The notes: generated by a model from the letters alone, not told the origin. A stretch of 50,290 nt of DNA from Lachnoanaerobaculum sp. ICM7 (GCF_000287675.1 NZ_ALJL01000033.1:1-50290), one strand, 5' to 3'. Counted from the stretch's first letter, positions 26,212 through 35,288 are shown. Translations and numbers: made by a program.

Positions 26212-27807
26212 TTATGACCTTTCTATTATATCTATGGTTATCAAATCCTTCGGAAAATCATATTTGAATTCCTTTATGTCATCTACATATTCGCTCAAAT
26301 AAGAGTCTATGTAGTTTTTAGCAGGTGTGTTTCTTTCACCTTCTTTAAACAATACTTTTACCTTTTGTACTCCTAGTCTTTCGGTAAGCAGTTTTATGGC
26401 ACCCATAATAATGACATCATCTATGCCTCTACCCAAAGCTCTACAGCTCATAAAACATTCTTCCAGACTTATATAATCATCTGTTTTCTTACCTACACAA
26501 ACAGCAATCAAACCGCTGTCAGACAGGCAATCCTGCAATGATATACTCACTATCATGTAGTCATCAGATGCATATATATTTTCAATCTCCTGCTGAGAAT
26601 ATCTCTTATAATTAAATATAAACTGGTTTGTCTTATTGGCAAGCTCTGATATTCTCTTTAATTTTTCCTTATTGTCAAAATCATATGTGAGTTTTATTTG
26701 TAATGACCTTATATAATCTTCCTTATTCTCAACACTTGATTTCAAAAGTCTTCTTTTTTCATTGGCAATAACATCATCTTTTCTGATAGACGATTCTGCT
26801 GTAGTATTAAGAAGTAAGAGTCCCGGATAATTATCCAGTACTTCGCAAGTCTCATTTGCATCATCCTTGGCATGTATTAATTTCAACTCAGGATAAGCAA
26901 AAGCCAGTGCATTTACCTCGCCTATGTTATCATCTATCATTAATATACTGTCGATACCGATATTCAAGTATTCTGATATCTCTTTTATAGAATCTGATTT
27001 AGCCTGCCAGGATACACACATCTTTGTGAAATCTTCTCTTTTCAATTCAAAATCGGATCTCTTTTCAAGAAGTTTCTCCACATCCTCCGCCTCATTTTTT
27101 GAAGCTGCACACAGAAAAATGCCTTTCTTTGACAGTTCCTTTAAATGCTGTTGAAGTTTCTTATGTCCTTCGGTAATTTCTAAGCCGTCAATACCGTCTT
27201 CTCCCAACACTCCCTTATACAAAGTATTGTCAAAGTCCACAACCACAGCCTTTAGTGAAGGCTTTAAAATTGCCGGTATGTATCTTAAACCAAGCTCCTT
27301 TGATATTTTTAACATAGCTACATTACTCAAAGAAGTTCCTGTTACCGAAGCAACTCTTTCATCTGTAAATTTATCGCCAAGCTCGTTCTTTATATCATCC
27401 AAAGAGAATACAACTATGGAATTGTCCTCACTTTTATAATCGCATCCATAAGGTACAAGCAAAATCGATTTGCTATACATTGCCCTCAGCTGTTCAAGTC
27501 TGCCTTTTAAAAATCCGGAAAAATTATCCGTATTATATCTCTTTGCATCTACCCAAACAATAATTGCATCGGCACTTATATCAACTTCAGAGAATGAGAA
27601 GCTGTCATCATATCCACTGTATTCAAAGTTTACACCGATACCTGCATAGTCCAAATATGCTGATATCGTATGCTCCACCAATTCAAATGAATGGTTTCTG
27701 AAAACTTGGACATTGTATTTTTTGCTCAATTCACTTTCATATTCAAGTAACTTTCTTCTTGTTGCATTAGAAGAGAATATAAAGTTTTGAAGTTCAATCT
27801 TATTCAT
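26212..27807 (-). CDS. FkbH-like HAD-IIIC enzyme (glyceryl-ACP loading)
   Basis: 531 residues. Residues 1-180 resemble the N-terminal SGNH-like part of FkbH proteins. Residues 186-330 are a HAD core: DFDNTLYKGVLGEDG (nucleophile D191, D193), LCAASKNE and MIDDNIGE. The C-terminal region has ELANKTNQFIFNYKRYS and DSGLIAVCV, the FkbH signature that follows the HAD. FkbH/OzmB enzymes take 1,3-bisphosphoglycerate, form an enzyme thioester, remove the phosphate and pass glyceryl to an ACP. One difference: family members usually have Cys directly before SKN, while here that residue is Ala235 and a Cys lies at 233. The adjacent ACP supports the same reaction. Confidence 0.88.
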   Translation of the reverse strand: MNKIELQNFIFSSNATRRKLLEYESELSKKYNVQVFRNHSFELVEHTISAYLDYAGIGVNFEYSGYDDSFSFSEVDISADAIIVWVDAKRYNTDNFSGFLKGRLEQLRAMYSKSILLVPYGCDYKSEDNSIVVFSLDDIKNELGDKFTDERVASVTGTSLSNVAMLKISKELGLRYIPAILKPSLKAVVVDFDNTLYKGVLGEDGIDGLEITEGHKKLQQHLKELSKKGIFLCAASKNEAEDVEKLLEKRSDFELKREDFTKMCVSWQAKSDSIKEISEYLNIGIDSILMIDDNIGEVNALAFAYPELKLIHAKDDANETCEVLDNYPGLLLLNTTAESSIRKDDVIANEKRRLLKSSVENKEDYIRSLQIKLTYDFDNKEKLKRISELANKTNQFIFNYKRYSQQEIENIYASDDYMIVSISLQDCLSDSGLIAVCVGKKTDDYISLEECFMSCRALGRGIDDVIIMGAIKLLTERLGVQKVKVLFKEGERNTPAKNYIDSYLSEYVDDIKEFKYDFPKDLITIDIIERS

Positions 27808-27838
27808 AGTTATAATCTCCTTAACTTTATGACTTATA

Positions 27839-28930
27839 TTAATATTTATTGATCACCTCAACAACATACTTAACTTCTTCATCAGTCATTCCGTTATATA
27901 TAGGTAATGACAGCATTTCTTTCGCATACTTTTCAGTCATAGGGAAGCTACCTTCCTTTAAATTAAGGTACTCATACGCCTTTGACAAATGCGGTGGAAT
28001 AGGATAGTGGATAGTTGTTATTATCTCATTTTCCTTTAAGTATTCTTCAAAACGATCTCTTTCATCAGTTCTTACAACATACTGATGCCATACTGAAGTT
28101 GCTCCTTCCTGAAGCTCAGGCTTTATTATCTTATCGTTCTTTATATTCTTTGTATAATAGTCGGCTATACGCTCTCTTTCCTTCGCCATAGCCTCAAGAT
28201 ATCTTAATCTTACACGAAGTAATCCTGCCTGAAGCTCATCAAGTCTTGAGTTTAGACCTACTTCTTCAAAATGATATTTCACCTTGCTTCCATAATTTCT
28301 AAGCATTGCGATCTTATCTCTGAGCTCTTTATTTGATGTAAGTATTGCTCCTGCATCTCCAAAAGCTCCGAGGTTCTTTGTAGGATAGAAAGAAAAACAT
28401 CCGATGTCTCCGAATGTACCTGTCTTCTTACCGTTGTAACATGCATCATGTGACTGTGCGCAGTCCTCGACAACATATAATCCATGTTTTTTTGCAACTT
28501 CCATTACAACATCCATCTTACATGCCTGTCCGTAAAGATGTACAACCATAATAGCCTTTGTCTTAGGTGTTATTTTAGACTCAAGATCCTCTACGGAAAT
28601 ATTGTAATACTTGTTTGCCTCAACAAATACAGGTGTAGCACGATTCATTGTTATACCCATTACACTTGCAATATAGGTATTAGCCTGAACCAAAACCTCA
28701 TCACCTTCTCCAATTCCCAGTGCTCTGATAGCAAGAGCCAAAGCATCCAATCCGCTTGCAACACCCACACAGTACTCTATATTATTATGAGCGGCAAATT
28801 CCTCTTCGAAACTGCTCACTTCTTTTCCCAGTATGTACCATCCCGATCTTAAGACTTCTATGGCTTTGTCTTCATATTCTTTTTGGTGAAGCTCAAAGGC
28901 TCTGTCCAATCTTCCTGATATTACTTTCAT
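27839..28930 (-). CDS. DegT/DnrJ/EryC1/StrS aminotransferase (FdtB/QdtB-like)
   Basis: 363 residues, PLP-dependent sugar aminotransferase. Motifs: YCVGVASGLDALALA, EVLVQANTYIASVMG, VVEDCAQSHDA (D156 to PLP) and SFYPTKNLGAFGDAG with the Schiff-base K185; HYPIPPHLSKAY near the end is typical of the FdtB/QdtB branch. It would aminate the 3-keto sugar from the FdtA-like cupin, giving a dTDP-3-amino-3,6-dideoxyhexose for the GNAT-VOC protein. Its start overlaps the GT2 stop upstream by four bases. Confidence 0.92.
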   Translation of the reverse strand: MKVISGRLDRAFELHQKEYEDKAIEVLRSGWYILGKEVSSFEEEFAAHNNIEYCVGVASGLDALALAIRALGIGEGDEVLVQANTYIASVMGITMNRATPVFVEANKYYNISVEDLESKITPKTKAIMVVHLYGQACKMDVVMEVAKKHGLYVVEDCAQSHDACYNGKKTGTFGDIGCFSFYPTKNLGAFGDAGAILTSNKELRDKIAMLRNYGSKVKYHFEEVGLNSRLDELQAGLLRVRLRYLEAMAKERERIADYYTKNIKNDKIIKPELQEGATSVWHQYVVRTDERDRFEEYLKENEIITTIHYPIPPHLSKAYEYLNLKEGSFPMTEKYAKEMLSLPIYNGMTDEEVKYVVEVINKY

Positions 28931-29904
28931 TTCAATATCCTCTCTATAACAAATTTTTCAACTATGCGTTTCATAGTATATAAAGGCATTTTAATTCTGA
29001 CCATAATTTGAAGTATTATAGGCATAATACGATTATTTTCGTATCTGCTTCTTTCAATAAGATAATTGTTCAATAATCTCCTATGTCTTTTCCATGCCAT
29101 ATATTGTTTCAATATTTTTTTCGGATTTTTTGCAAATGGAGTAACCTCGTTTGCAAATATCATATCACTCTCTTCCATATACTTCAGATTACAGTTCTCT
29201 GCAGAACTCACTCCGCCACCACGATATTTTATAACGCATCTGTCAAAAAAGTGTATATGATTTCCCTCTCTCAGATATTTCAGCACAAAAGGATGGTCAT
29301 CTATCATTCTGTAACTTTCATCAAAATATCCAAACTCTTTTAGTACCGTTTTTTTTCTGGCGGTACAACATCCCAGTACAAAGTTTTCAACAGCTATCTT
29401 CTCAAATAAAGCTTCCGGACTCAATGTCTTAATCATATGTATCTGCAATACTGTTGGTGCAGTTCCATTTTCTTCCGACATTTCCGAATCATAATCCGCC
29501 CTTTTAGCTGTTATAACCTCTGCTTTTGACTTTTCAAATTCATTTATCCAGTCAGTTATTACCTGCCTGTCATAAAAACAATCATCTCCTGCCAGTGAAA
29601 ATATATATTCTCCCCTCGCATACTTAAAAGCCCGATTCATAGTTTTTACAGTTCCCAAATTACAATCATTTTGAGAAATTATAAAATCAACTATGTTTGA
29701 GGACTTATTTTGATTGATATAGTCCTCAATATCTTTTGGCGAAAATTCACTTGAGCAATCATCAATCAGTATTATTTCTATATTAGAGTAATCCTGCTCT
29801 AATACCGATTGAATTGTCAATTTCAAATCCGGACTGTTATAGCTTGGTATCAATACCGAAGCAAGCGCCCTCATTTCGCCGTCCTGATATAAGTTTATAG
29901 CCAT
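28927..29904 (-). CDS. GT2 glycosyltransferase
   Basis: 325 residues. GT-A motifs ASVLIPSYNSPD, ILIDDCSSEFS, NDCNLGTVKTMNRAF and the metal site LAGDDCFYD; RMIDDHPFVLKYL provides the catalytic acid region. C-terminal 60 residues are very basic, suggesting membrane-surface contact. Ribosome site AGAGGGA. It lies between the ABC ATPase fusion and the aminotransferase; it may transfer the acylated amino sugar, but the donor is not determinable. Confidence 0.82.
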   Translation of the reverse strand: MAINLYQDGEMRALASVLIPSYNSPDLKLTIQSVLEQDYSNIEIILIDDCSSEFSPKDIEDYINQNKSSNIVDFIISQNDCNLGTVKTMNRAFKYARGEYIFSLAGDDCFYDRQVITDWINEFEKSKAEVITAKRADYDSEMSEENGTAPTVLQIHMIKTLSPEALFEKIAVENFVLGCCTARKKTVLKEFGYFDESYRMIDDHPFVLKYLREGNHIHFFDRCVIKYRGGGVSSAENCNLKYMEESDMIFANEVTPFAKNPKKILKQYMAWKRHRRLLNNYLIERSRYENNRIMPIILQIMVRIKMPLYTMKRIVEKFVIERILK

Positions 29905-29973
29905 TTTTTATCCCTCTGATTTAATAATGTAAGAACTTTGTGGCATTGGCAAATTCTTATCAAAATAATTGTA

Positions 29974-32277
29974 TCATTTGATATCAAATTCATCAAGAAC
30001 TTGATTAAGATAGTAAGTACCCAGGTAAAAAGCACCACTTACAAAGTCATAATCATCCCATCTGTACATGGTTGATGACAGCCATATAAGCGCATGTATA
30101 AACTTAATCGTAGCACTGTTTTCAACATTTATTCTGTCTAAGAAGTGTGATTCGAGATGTTCCCAGTTACCTGATTTAACATTTACTTCTACACTATTAT
30201 TGTTATAGTTTAATGTGAAATTACCAAGTACGAACTGATCCCAGTTACCAACTATAGACATATAAAGCTTTGCCCAATCATAATTGATATCTCCATAGTA
30301 ATCAGTCTGTCCAAAGCACCCTTGCGGATCTATCAATGTAAGTTTTTTATCTTTACCCAATATAATATTTGAGAATGTACAATCACCATGCATCAGATAA
30401 AACTTCTTGCAATTTTCCATAAGTTTTTCCTGTATTGCAAAGTATATCTCATGTCTGAGTTTGAAAGGGTTTCTACAGTCCTTACCGTTTATTTTGATCA
30501 ATTCGTCAGTGGCAAAAGGAACTATATTTTTTATAGCATCCAAACTTGAGAAAGTGCTGTTATAGTAAACATCTTTCATACTGTACATATTAACAGACTT
30601 GCTACCCTTACTATGCAGATCGTTAAGCACATCTATCAAATCATCCAAAACTTCTTTTTTTTCATCATTTCCAAGAGAAGCCTTGTATAACACATCACCA
30701 TCGATTTTTTTCATACGAATAGGGTTGTACTCATATATAGGTGGTATATTCATAAAGTTCAGATCAGCAACTTTCTGATACCATTTGGTCTCCTGTGCAG
30801 CCAATAATTTTCCAAGATCGTCTTGAGGTAATTTTACAAGTATATTATCGCTAACCTTTATCATATTAAAGGCTCTTCCCGGATAAGCACTTACATCTTC
30901 TTCATTATCTTCCTCCAGGTCTTTAAGACTTGTCACCTTTTTGGTATTCTCAAGGTCTATCGTATTAAATTTAATTTTAGACTTACTGAGATACTCTATA
31001 AATTCACCCTTTTGCGGCATATCCTCAAGTACAGACTTATCTTCAAGTAAAACACAATTCATAATGGCATTTTTATTTGTTTTCTTCTTCTCTATAATGC
31101 CCTTTTCAAATCTCCATTCACTTTCATACTTGTCGCTTGTTCCTATGGTATTTCCTGTCGTTGATTCAATCTTTACGTCATTATCCAGTACCATATTTGC
31201 ATCAATTATCAAAAATCTCTTATCCCTAGGAATATAATTAAGTGCCTTTTGGATATTTTCAATGCTGTCTTTACTGTCGGTCTTTATAGAAACAAAAGGA
31301 ACACCACCAAAAGCCTCTACATATTTTTCAATTATATCGATATTCTCATTTCCCAAAATTACATACTTTTTTTGAGGATATCTTCTCATAGTATAGAAGA
31401 TAATAGGTAATTGCTTCTTTGAGAGAAGCTCCAGCGGCTTATTTCCGTCAAACTTATCATATTTACTGTCTTCATGTACTGCAGAAACAATAACATAATC
31501 AAAGTCATCACCTTTTTTTGCAGCCTTTATATCTCCAACCATCTCTTTTATATAGCCTTCACAAACGGTAAGAGCATTGCCCTTCATCACTTCCTTACCC
31601 TTATCAAGCCATATTGCGTGGTCACAAAGTCTTCTTACCGAATTTATATCATGCGATACATATATAAGAGTTGTACCGTCTTCCAACATCTTATGCATTC
31701 TTTCCTCACACTTTTGCTGGAATGCATAATCACCTACAGACAATACCTCATCACATATAAGAATATCTGTCTTTACCATGGTAGCTATAGAAAATCCAAG
31801 TCTTGCCGCCATACCTGATGAATAGTTCTTTATAGGCATATCCAAAAAGTTTTGTAATTCGGCAAACTCCACTATCTCGTCAAAATGCTCTTCCATGAAC
31901 TTATGATCATGTCCAAGCACCGCACCGTTTAAAAATATATTCTCTCGTGCGGTAAGATCAGGATCGAAACCCGCACCAAGCTCTATCAAAGGTGCTATAC
32001 TTCCGTTTATTGTCACCTTACCCTTATAAGGCTTTAAAATTCCTGAAATAAGCTTTAGAAGAGTTGACTTTCCGGAGCCGTTTACACCTATAAGTCCCCA
32101 TGACTCTCCCTTTCTTATTTCAAATGAAATATTTTGAAGTGCAAGGAACTCTTTAAACATCAGCTCCCTTTTTACCGCTTTTATAATATACTCTTTTAAA
32201 TTGTCAATTCTTTCAGATGCCATATTAAATCTGACTGTGACATCATCAACTTTAATTATCGTTTTTTTCTCTTCCAT
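29974..32277 (-). CDS. Polysaccharide ABC-exporter ATPase fused to nucleotidyltransferase-like and kinase-like domains
   Basis: 767 residues, about twice the length of ordinary Wzt/TagH. Residues 1-247: Wzt-type ATPase with Walker A GVNGSGKST (64-72), the ELGAGFDPDLTARENI insert typical of polysaccharide exporters, signature YSSGM (152-156), Walker B ILICDE (E177) and H-loop H209. Residues 258-370: nucleotidyltransferase-like fold (KPLELLSKKQLPIIFYTMRR, FLIIDANMVLDNDV) but without the usual GxGxR loop, so probably inactive. Residues about 465-767: APH/choline-kinase-like domain with VK482, catalytic HGDCTFSN (H630-N637) and LIDPQG (D650), then NYDWAKLYMSIVG. It precedes no other ATPase gene and is 11 bases from the permease gene. 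A kinase coupled to export, perhaps capping the chain, is the obvious hypothesis. Confidence 0.87.
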   Translation of the reverse strand: MEEKKTIIKVDDVTVRFNMASERIDNLKEYIIKAVKRELMFKEFLALQNISFEIRKGESWGLIGVNGSGKSTLLKLISGILKPYKGKVTINGSIAPLIELGAGFDPDLTARENIFLNGAVLGHDHKFMEEHFDEIVEFAELQNFLDMPIKNYSSGMAARLGFSIATMVKTDILICDEVLSVGDYAFQQKCEERMHKMLEDGTTLIYVSHDINSVRRLCDHAIWLDKGKEVMKGNALTVCEGYIKEMVGDIKAAKKGDDFDYVIVSAVHEDSKYDKFDGNKPLELLSKKQLPIIFYTMRRYPQKKYVILGNENIDIIEKYVEAFGGVPFVSIKTDSKDSIENIQKALNYIPRDKRFLIIDANMVLDNDVKIESTTGNTIGTSDKYESEWRFEKGIIEKKKTNKNAIMNCVLLEDKSVLEDMPQKGEFIEYLSKSKIKFNTIDLENTKKVTSLKDLEEDNEEDVSAYPGRAFNMIKVSDNILVKLPQDDLGKLLAAQETKWYQKVADLNFMNIPPIYEYNPIRMKKIDGDVLYKASLGNDEKKEVLDDLIDVLNDLHSKGSKSVNMYSMKDVYYNSTFSSLDAIKNIVPFATDELIKINGKDCRNPFKLRHEIYFAIQEKLMENCKKFYLMHGDCTFSNIILGKDKKLTLIDPQGCFGQTDYYGDINYDWAKLYMSIVGNWDQFVLGNFTLNYNNNSVEVNVKSGNWEHLESHFLDRINVENSATIKFIHALIWLSSTMYRWDDYDFVSGAFYLGTYYLNQVLDEFDIK

Positions 32278-32288
32278 ATACCACCACT

Positions 32289-33077
32289 CTATATATAAAG
32301 TATAAATTTATCCTGTGATCCGACAAATAATAAAGTTCCAACCAAGAATGTACCTAATGACCATAAAATTCCGGAAATTATAAGACTCATATCAGGAAAT
32401 GTCTGCTGTAAAACCAAATCTCTGAACTGACTTATATATAAAAAAAGCGGATTGTATGTTCTGATACCGTTTGCCAGATATTCAGGTATTGCTGTCAAAG
32501 GATAAAATACAGGTGTTAAATACATCCATACGGTAAGTAAAGCCGCATATATATACTGAACGTCTCTGAAAAAAACATTTGCCTGAGCTATAAAAAGTCC
32601 CAGTCCCAAAGAGAATACATAAACCTGCAAAAGTACCACAGGTATAAAAAGCATAAGCGGAGTAAACTGCACCTGACATACTATGAATACTATAAGCATT
32701 GCTCCCAGAGCAAATAAGGTATTAACAAAAGAGCTTGTTATCTTTGACCATGTGAATATATATTTTGGCACATACGTCTTTTTTATCAGTGCCGCATTAC
32801 CTGTAATTGACCACATAGCCTGATTGGTTGATTCAGATACAAAACTGAATATTGTCTGTCCTATTATCAAGTAAACCGGGTAGTTTACAATGTCAAATCT
32901 GAACATATTTGAAAACACTATAACCATGATTATCATGATTATAAGAGGATTCATAATACTCCATACATATCCCAGAAAACTTCTTCTGTACTTTAACTTA
33001 ATGTCTTTTACTACCAACTGCTGAAATAAAGGGACATATTTATTATGTCGTAATACCCTCTCCTTTATACTTCCCAT
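32289..33077 (-). CDS. Polysaccharide ABC exporter permease (Wzm/TagG type)
   Basis: 262 residues with six hydrophobic helices. The cytoplasmic start FQQLVVKDIKLKYRRSFLGYVWSIMNPL is the standard amphipathic entry of Wzm/TagG permeases, and YLTPVFYPLTAIP and NPLFLYISQFRDLVLQ complete the family pattern. It pairs with the ATPase fusion encoded 11 bases downstream to export a completed glycan. The presence of an ABC exporter implies chain synthesis in the cytoplasm, distinct from the flippase route at 7-10.7 kb. Ribosome site AAGGAGAAG. Confidence 0.93.
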   Translation of the reverse strand: MGSIKERVLRHNKYVPLFQQLVVKDIKLKYRRSFLGYVWSIMNPLIIMIIMVIVFSNMFRFDIVNYPVYLIIGQTIFSFVSESTNQAMWSITGNAALIKKTYVPKYIFTWSKITSSFVNTLFALGAMLIVFIVCQVQFTPLMLFIPVVLLQVYVFSLGLGLFIAQANVFFRDVQYIYAALLTVWMYLTPVFYPLTAIPEYLANGIRTYNPLFLYISQFRDLVLQQTFPDMSLIISGILWSLGTFLVGTLLFVGSQDKFILYI

Positions 33078-33106
33078 ATCTTCTCCTTCCTTTTTGGAAC
33101 TAAAAA

Positions 33107-34144
33107 TTATATCTTATTTATGGCTTTATAAATTAAAGACATAAGCTCGAATGTCATGTAATCTGTTTTTCTCAAAATCTTGACCGCTTTATTTATATTG
33201 GCATCGTAGATTTCTTTATATTCACATTTAAGCATCTTATCAAATTCCCTGATTTGCTCTTTTTTATTTAAAGCAAGCGGGAAACTGAGCGCCACCTTCA
33301 CTTTACCGGCTATTATTCTGGAAACAACTCCGGCTATATAGTTTTTTTTCGCTTCTGAACACTTTACCTCTTTGCCTAAAGTATCATAGAAAGCACACAA
33401 TGACTCCAAGACTTTATCATAATGTCCTTCGTAGGTTTTCATTTTATCTATACCTACACTCTGACCGCTTCTGCCTATTCTATAATAATAAACAACGTCT
33501 TCTATAAAGATTATCTTATCAGCATACGGTATCGGATAGAGTATATATTCCGAATCAACATAATACAAATGCTCGTCTATTACTATATTATTGGTCTTAA
33601 GTATATCTGTCTTAACCGTCATATTATGCATTTTAATATATGTTTTTCCTGCAATATCATCAAACTTATATTCTTTGCCGTATTCCACACCTTTAAAAGG
33701 CTCCTCAAATTCAGCCTTTACTTTAAAGCTTTTAACATCTTTTGTTCCGTTATCAAAGGTCCACAGGAATTTTGAATAAACTATATCCACATCTGTATTC
33801 TTCAAAGCACTTACCAGTTTTATAATTCCTTCTCTTCCGACCCAGTCATCGGAATCCACCACTTTGAAGTACTTTCCTGTTGCATATTTTATTCCATAGT
33901 TAATTCCCGAACCATGTCCGCCGTTTTCTTTAGAAATAACTCTGAATGTATCAGGGTATTTTTCTTCATACTCCATGGCAATCGACAAAGATTTGTCTGT
34001 AGAGCCGTCATTTATAATCAAGACTTCTATACAATCTATTATTTCGTCTATACAAAAAGAATCCAAATTGGTCCTTAAGTAATTTTCAGAATTGTATGTG
34101 GGCACTACTACAGATAACACCTTATCAAAATCACCATTACTCAT
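33107..34144 (-). CDS. GT2 glycosyltransferase
   Basis: 345 residues. LSVVVPTYNSENYL, LIINDGSTDKS, KENGGHGSGINYGIKYA and KVVDSDDWV are clear GT-A motifs of the EpsE/WcaA kind. The start overlaps the hddA stop by eight bases. It is second in the operon; with hddA before it and the exporter permease after it, it is a candidate for adding the heptose, but that is only positional inference. Confidence 0.83.
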   Translation of the reverse strand: MSNGDFDKVLSVVVPTYNSENYLRTNLDSFCIDEIIDCIEVLIINDGSTDKSLSIAMEYEEKYPDTFRVISKENGGHGSGINYGIKYATGKYFKVVDSDDWVGREGIIKLVSALKNTDVDIVYSKFLWTFDNGTKDVKSFKVKAEFEEPFKGVEYGKEYKFDDIAGKTYIKMHNMTVKTDILKTNNIVIDEHLYYVDSEYILYPIPYADKIIFIEDVVYYYRIGRSGQSVGIDKMKTYEGHYDKVLESLCAFYDTLGKEVKCSEAKKNYIAGVVSRIIAGKVKVALSFPLALNKKEQIREFDKMLKCEYKEIYDANINKAVKILRKTDYMTFELMSLIYKAINKI

Positions 34145-35147
34145 TATCGCTCCTCATCACAAAACTCTCAGGATCGTAGTATATAACCTTTGTACCTCCG
34201 CTTTCAAACTCAAAAGGTACATGTAAAAGCTTATTCATGGCTTTTTTTACATGATCCTGCTTATCTTTTTCAACATAAAATAGTAAGAAGCCTCCACCTC
34301 CGGCACCTAGAAGCTTCCCTCCGACCGCACCGGCATCCATCGCCTGTTTATATAAAACATCTATTTCATTTGTGGAAATTTTGCTTTCTATTCCCCTTTT
34401 CAGCATCCAAGTATAATCAAGCAATCTTCCAAACTCATTAAGATCTTTTTCTTTGGAGGTAAGTATACCTTGAGCAGTATCCACCAAAGAAAGCATTTCT
34501 AAAAGTTCCTTACTTTTATCTTTTATTACGGATTCCGTACCTTTTTGTATATCTGAAGAGAACCTTGAAAAACCGGTAAAGAACAGCATAAGATTATCAT
34601 TAAGTGCCTCTTTTCTCTCCGGTGAAATTATTATAGGCTCCACCTCATATCCGTCCGCATTAAACACTATTCTGTTGAGTCCGCCAAAAGATGCTGCTAT
34701 CTGATCCTGAACACCTCCGCTCTCTTTACACAGCTCTCTTTCCAGATAAATAGCATCATCCGCAAGTTTTCTCTTATCTGCATATTTCCCCTTAAGTGCA
34801 TAAAAGGCATTCAACAAGCCAACTGCAAAAGAACTGCTTGTTCCAAGTCCCGAACGTGCAGGTAAATCCGCATCATAAGATATTCTAAGCTCATGCATAT
34901 CAAGATATTTCATTGCTTCTCTGACAGCAGGATGTTCTATATCGTCGACATTTTTTACAGACTCTGTTCTTGAGTATACTATCTGTGATGTATATTCAAA
35001 AAATCTGGGCAAATGTCTTACTGTAAGATAACAATACTTGTCAAAGGTGGTGGAGATTACCGAACCGCCATGCTGCTTGTAAAAATCCGGGAAATCTGTA
35101 CCACCACCAAAAAAAGACATTCTAAAAGGTGTTCTTGTAATTATCAT
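34137..35147 (-). CDS. hddA: D-glycero-D-manno-heptose 7-phosphate kinase (GHMP family)
   Basis: 336 residues. IITRTPFRMSFFGGGTDFPDFY and the GHMP phosphate loop PARSGLGTSSSFAVG (96-110) with KLLGAGGGGFLLFY near the C-terminus are typical of HddA, which phosphorylates heptose-7-phosphate at C1 for the GDP-heptose route. GmhA at the end of the same operon supplies the substrate. A related possibility is a fucokinase-like sugar kinase, but the FGGGTDFP start favours HddA. AAGGGGAT ribosome site; first gene after the operon promoter. Confidence 0.88.
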   Translation of the reverse strand: MIITRTPFRMSFFGGGTDFPDFYKQHGGSVISTTFDKYCYLTVRHLPRFFEYTSQIVYSRTESVKNVDDIEHPAVREAMKYLDMHELRISYDADLPARSGLGTSSSFAVGLLNAFYALKGKYADKRKLADDAIYLERELCKESGGVQDQIAASFGGLNRIVFNADGYEVEPIIISPERKEALNDNLMLFFTGFSRFSSDIQKGTESVIKDKSKELLEMLSLVDTAQGILTSKEKDLNEFGRLLDYTWMLKRGIESKISTNEIDVLYKQAMDAGAVGGKLLGAGGGGFLLFYVEKDKQDHVKKAMNKLLHVPFEFESGGTKVIYYDPESFVMRSDNE

Positions 35148-35190
35148 TATAATCCCCTTGAATTGTTTATTTAAGGTTTATTTCATGCCA

Positions 35191-35219
35191 ATTATACTAC
35201 AATTCATTTCATAATACAA
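35191..35219 (-). promoter_or_regulatory. Promoter of the hddA-gmhA glycan operon
   Basis: On the minus strand a perfect TATAAT (35191-35196) lies 17 bases from TTGTAT (35214-35219), about 45 bases upstream of hddA and just past a terminator hairpin. Confidence 0.7.
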
Positions 35220-35249
35220 ATGCGTTAATGTGTAAATTACAGTTAAAAA

Positions 35250-35288
35250 ATAGAAAAACTTGCATTAAGATTTTTCTCAATGCAAGTT
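35250..35288 (-). terminator. Terminator between the GT2 remnant and the hddA promoter
   Basis: AACTTGCATT and AATGCAAGTT form a 10-bp stem (12-base loop), followed on the minus strand by TTTTTCTATTTTTT. It starts ten bases past the stop of the 21-codon reading frame at 35298-35363. Confidence 0.82.

Noticed and set aside
30747-31524. Nucleotidyltransferase-like part of the ABC fusion as the missing HddC
   Set aside because: The GxGxR nucleotide-binding loop is lost, so catalytic activity is unlikely.
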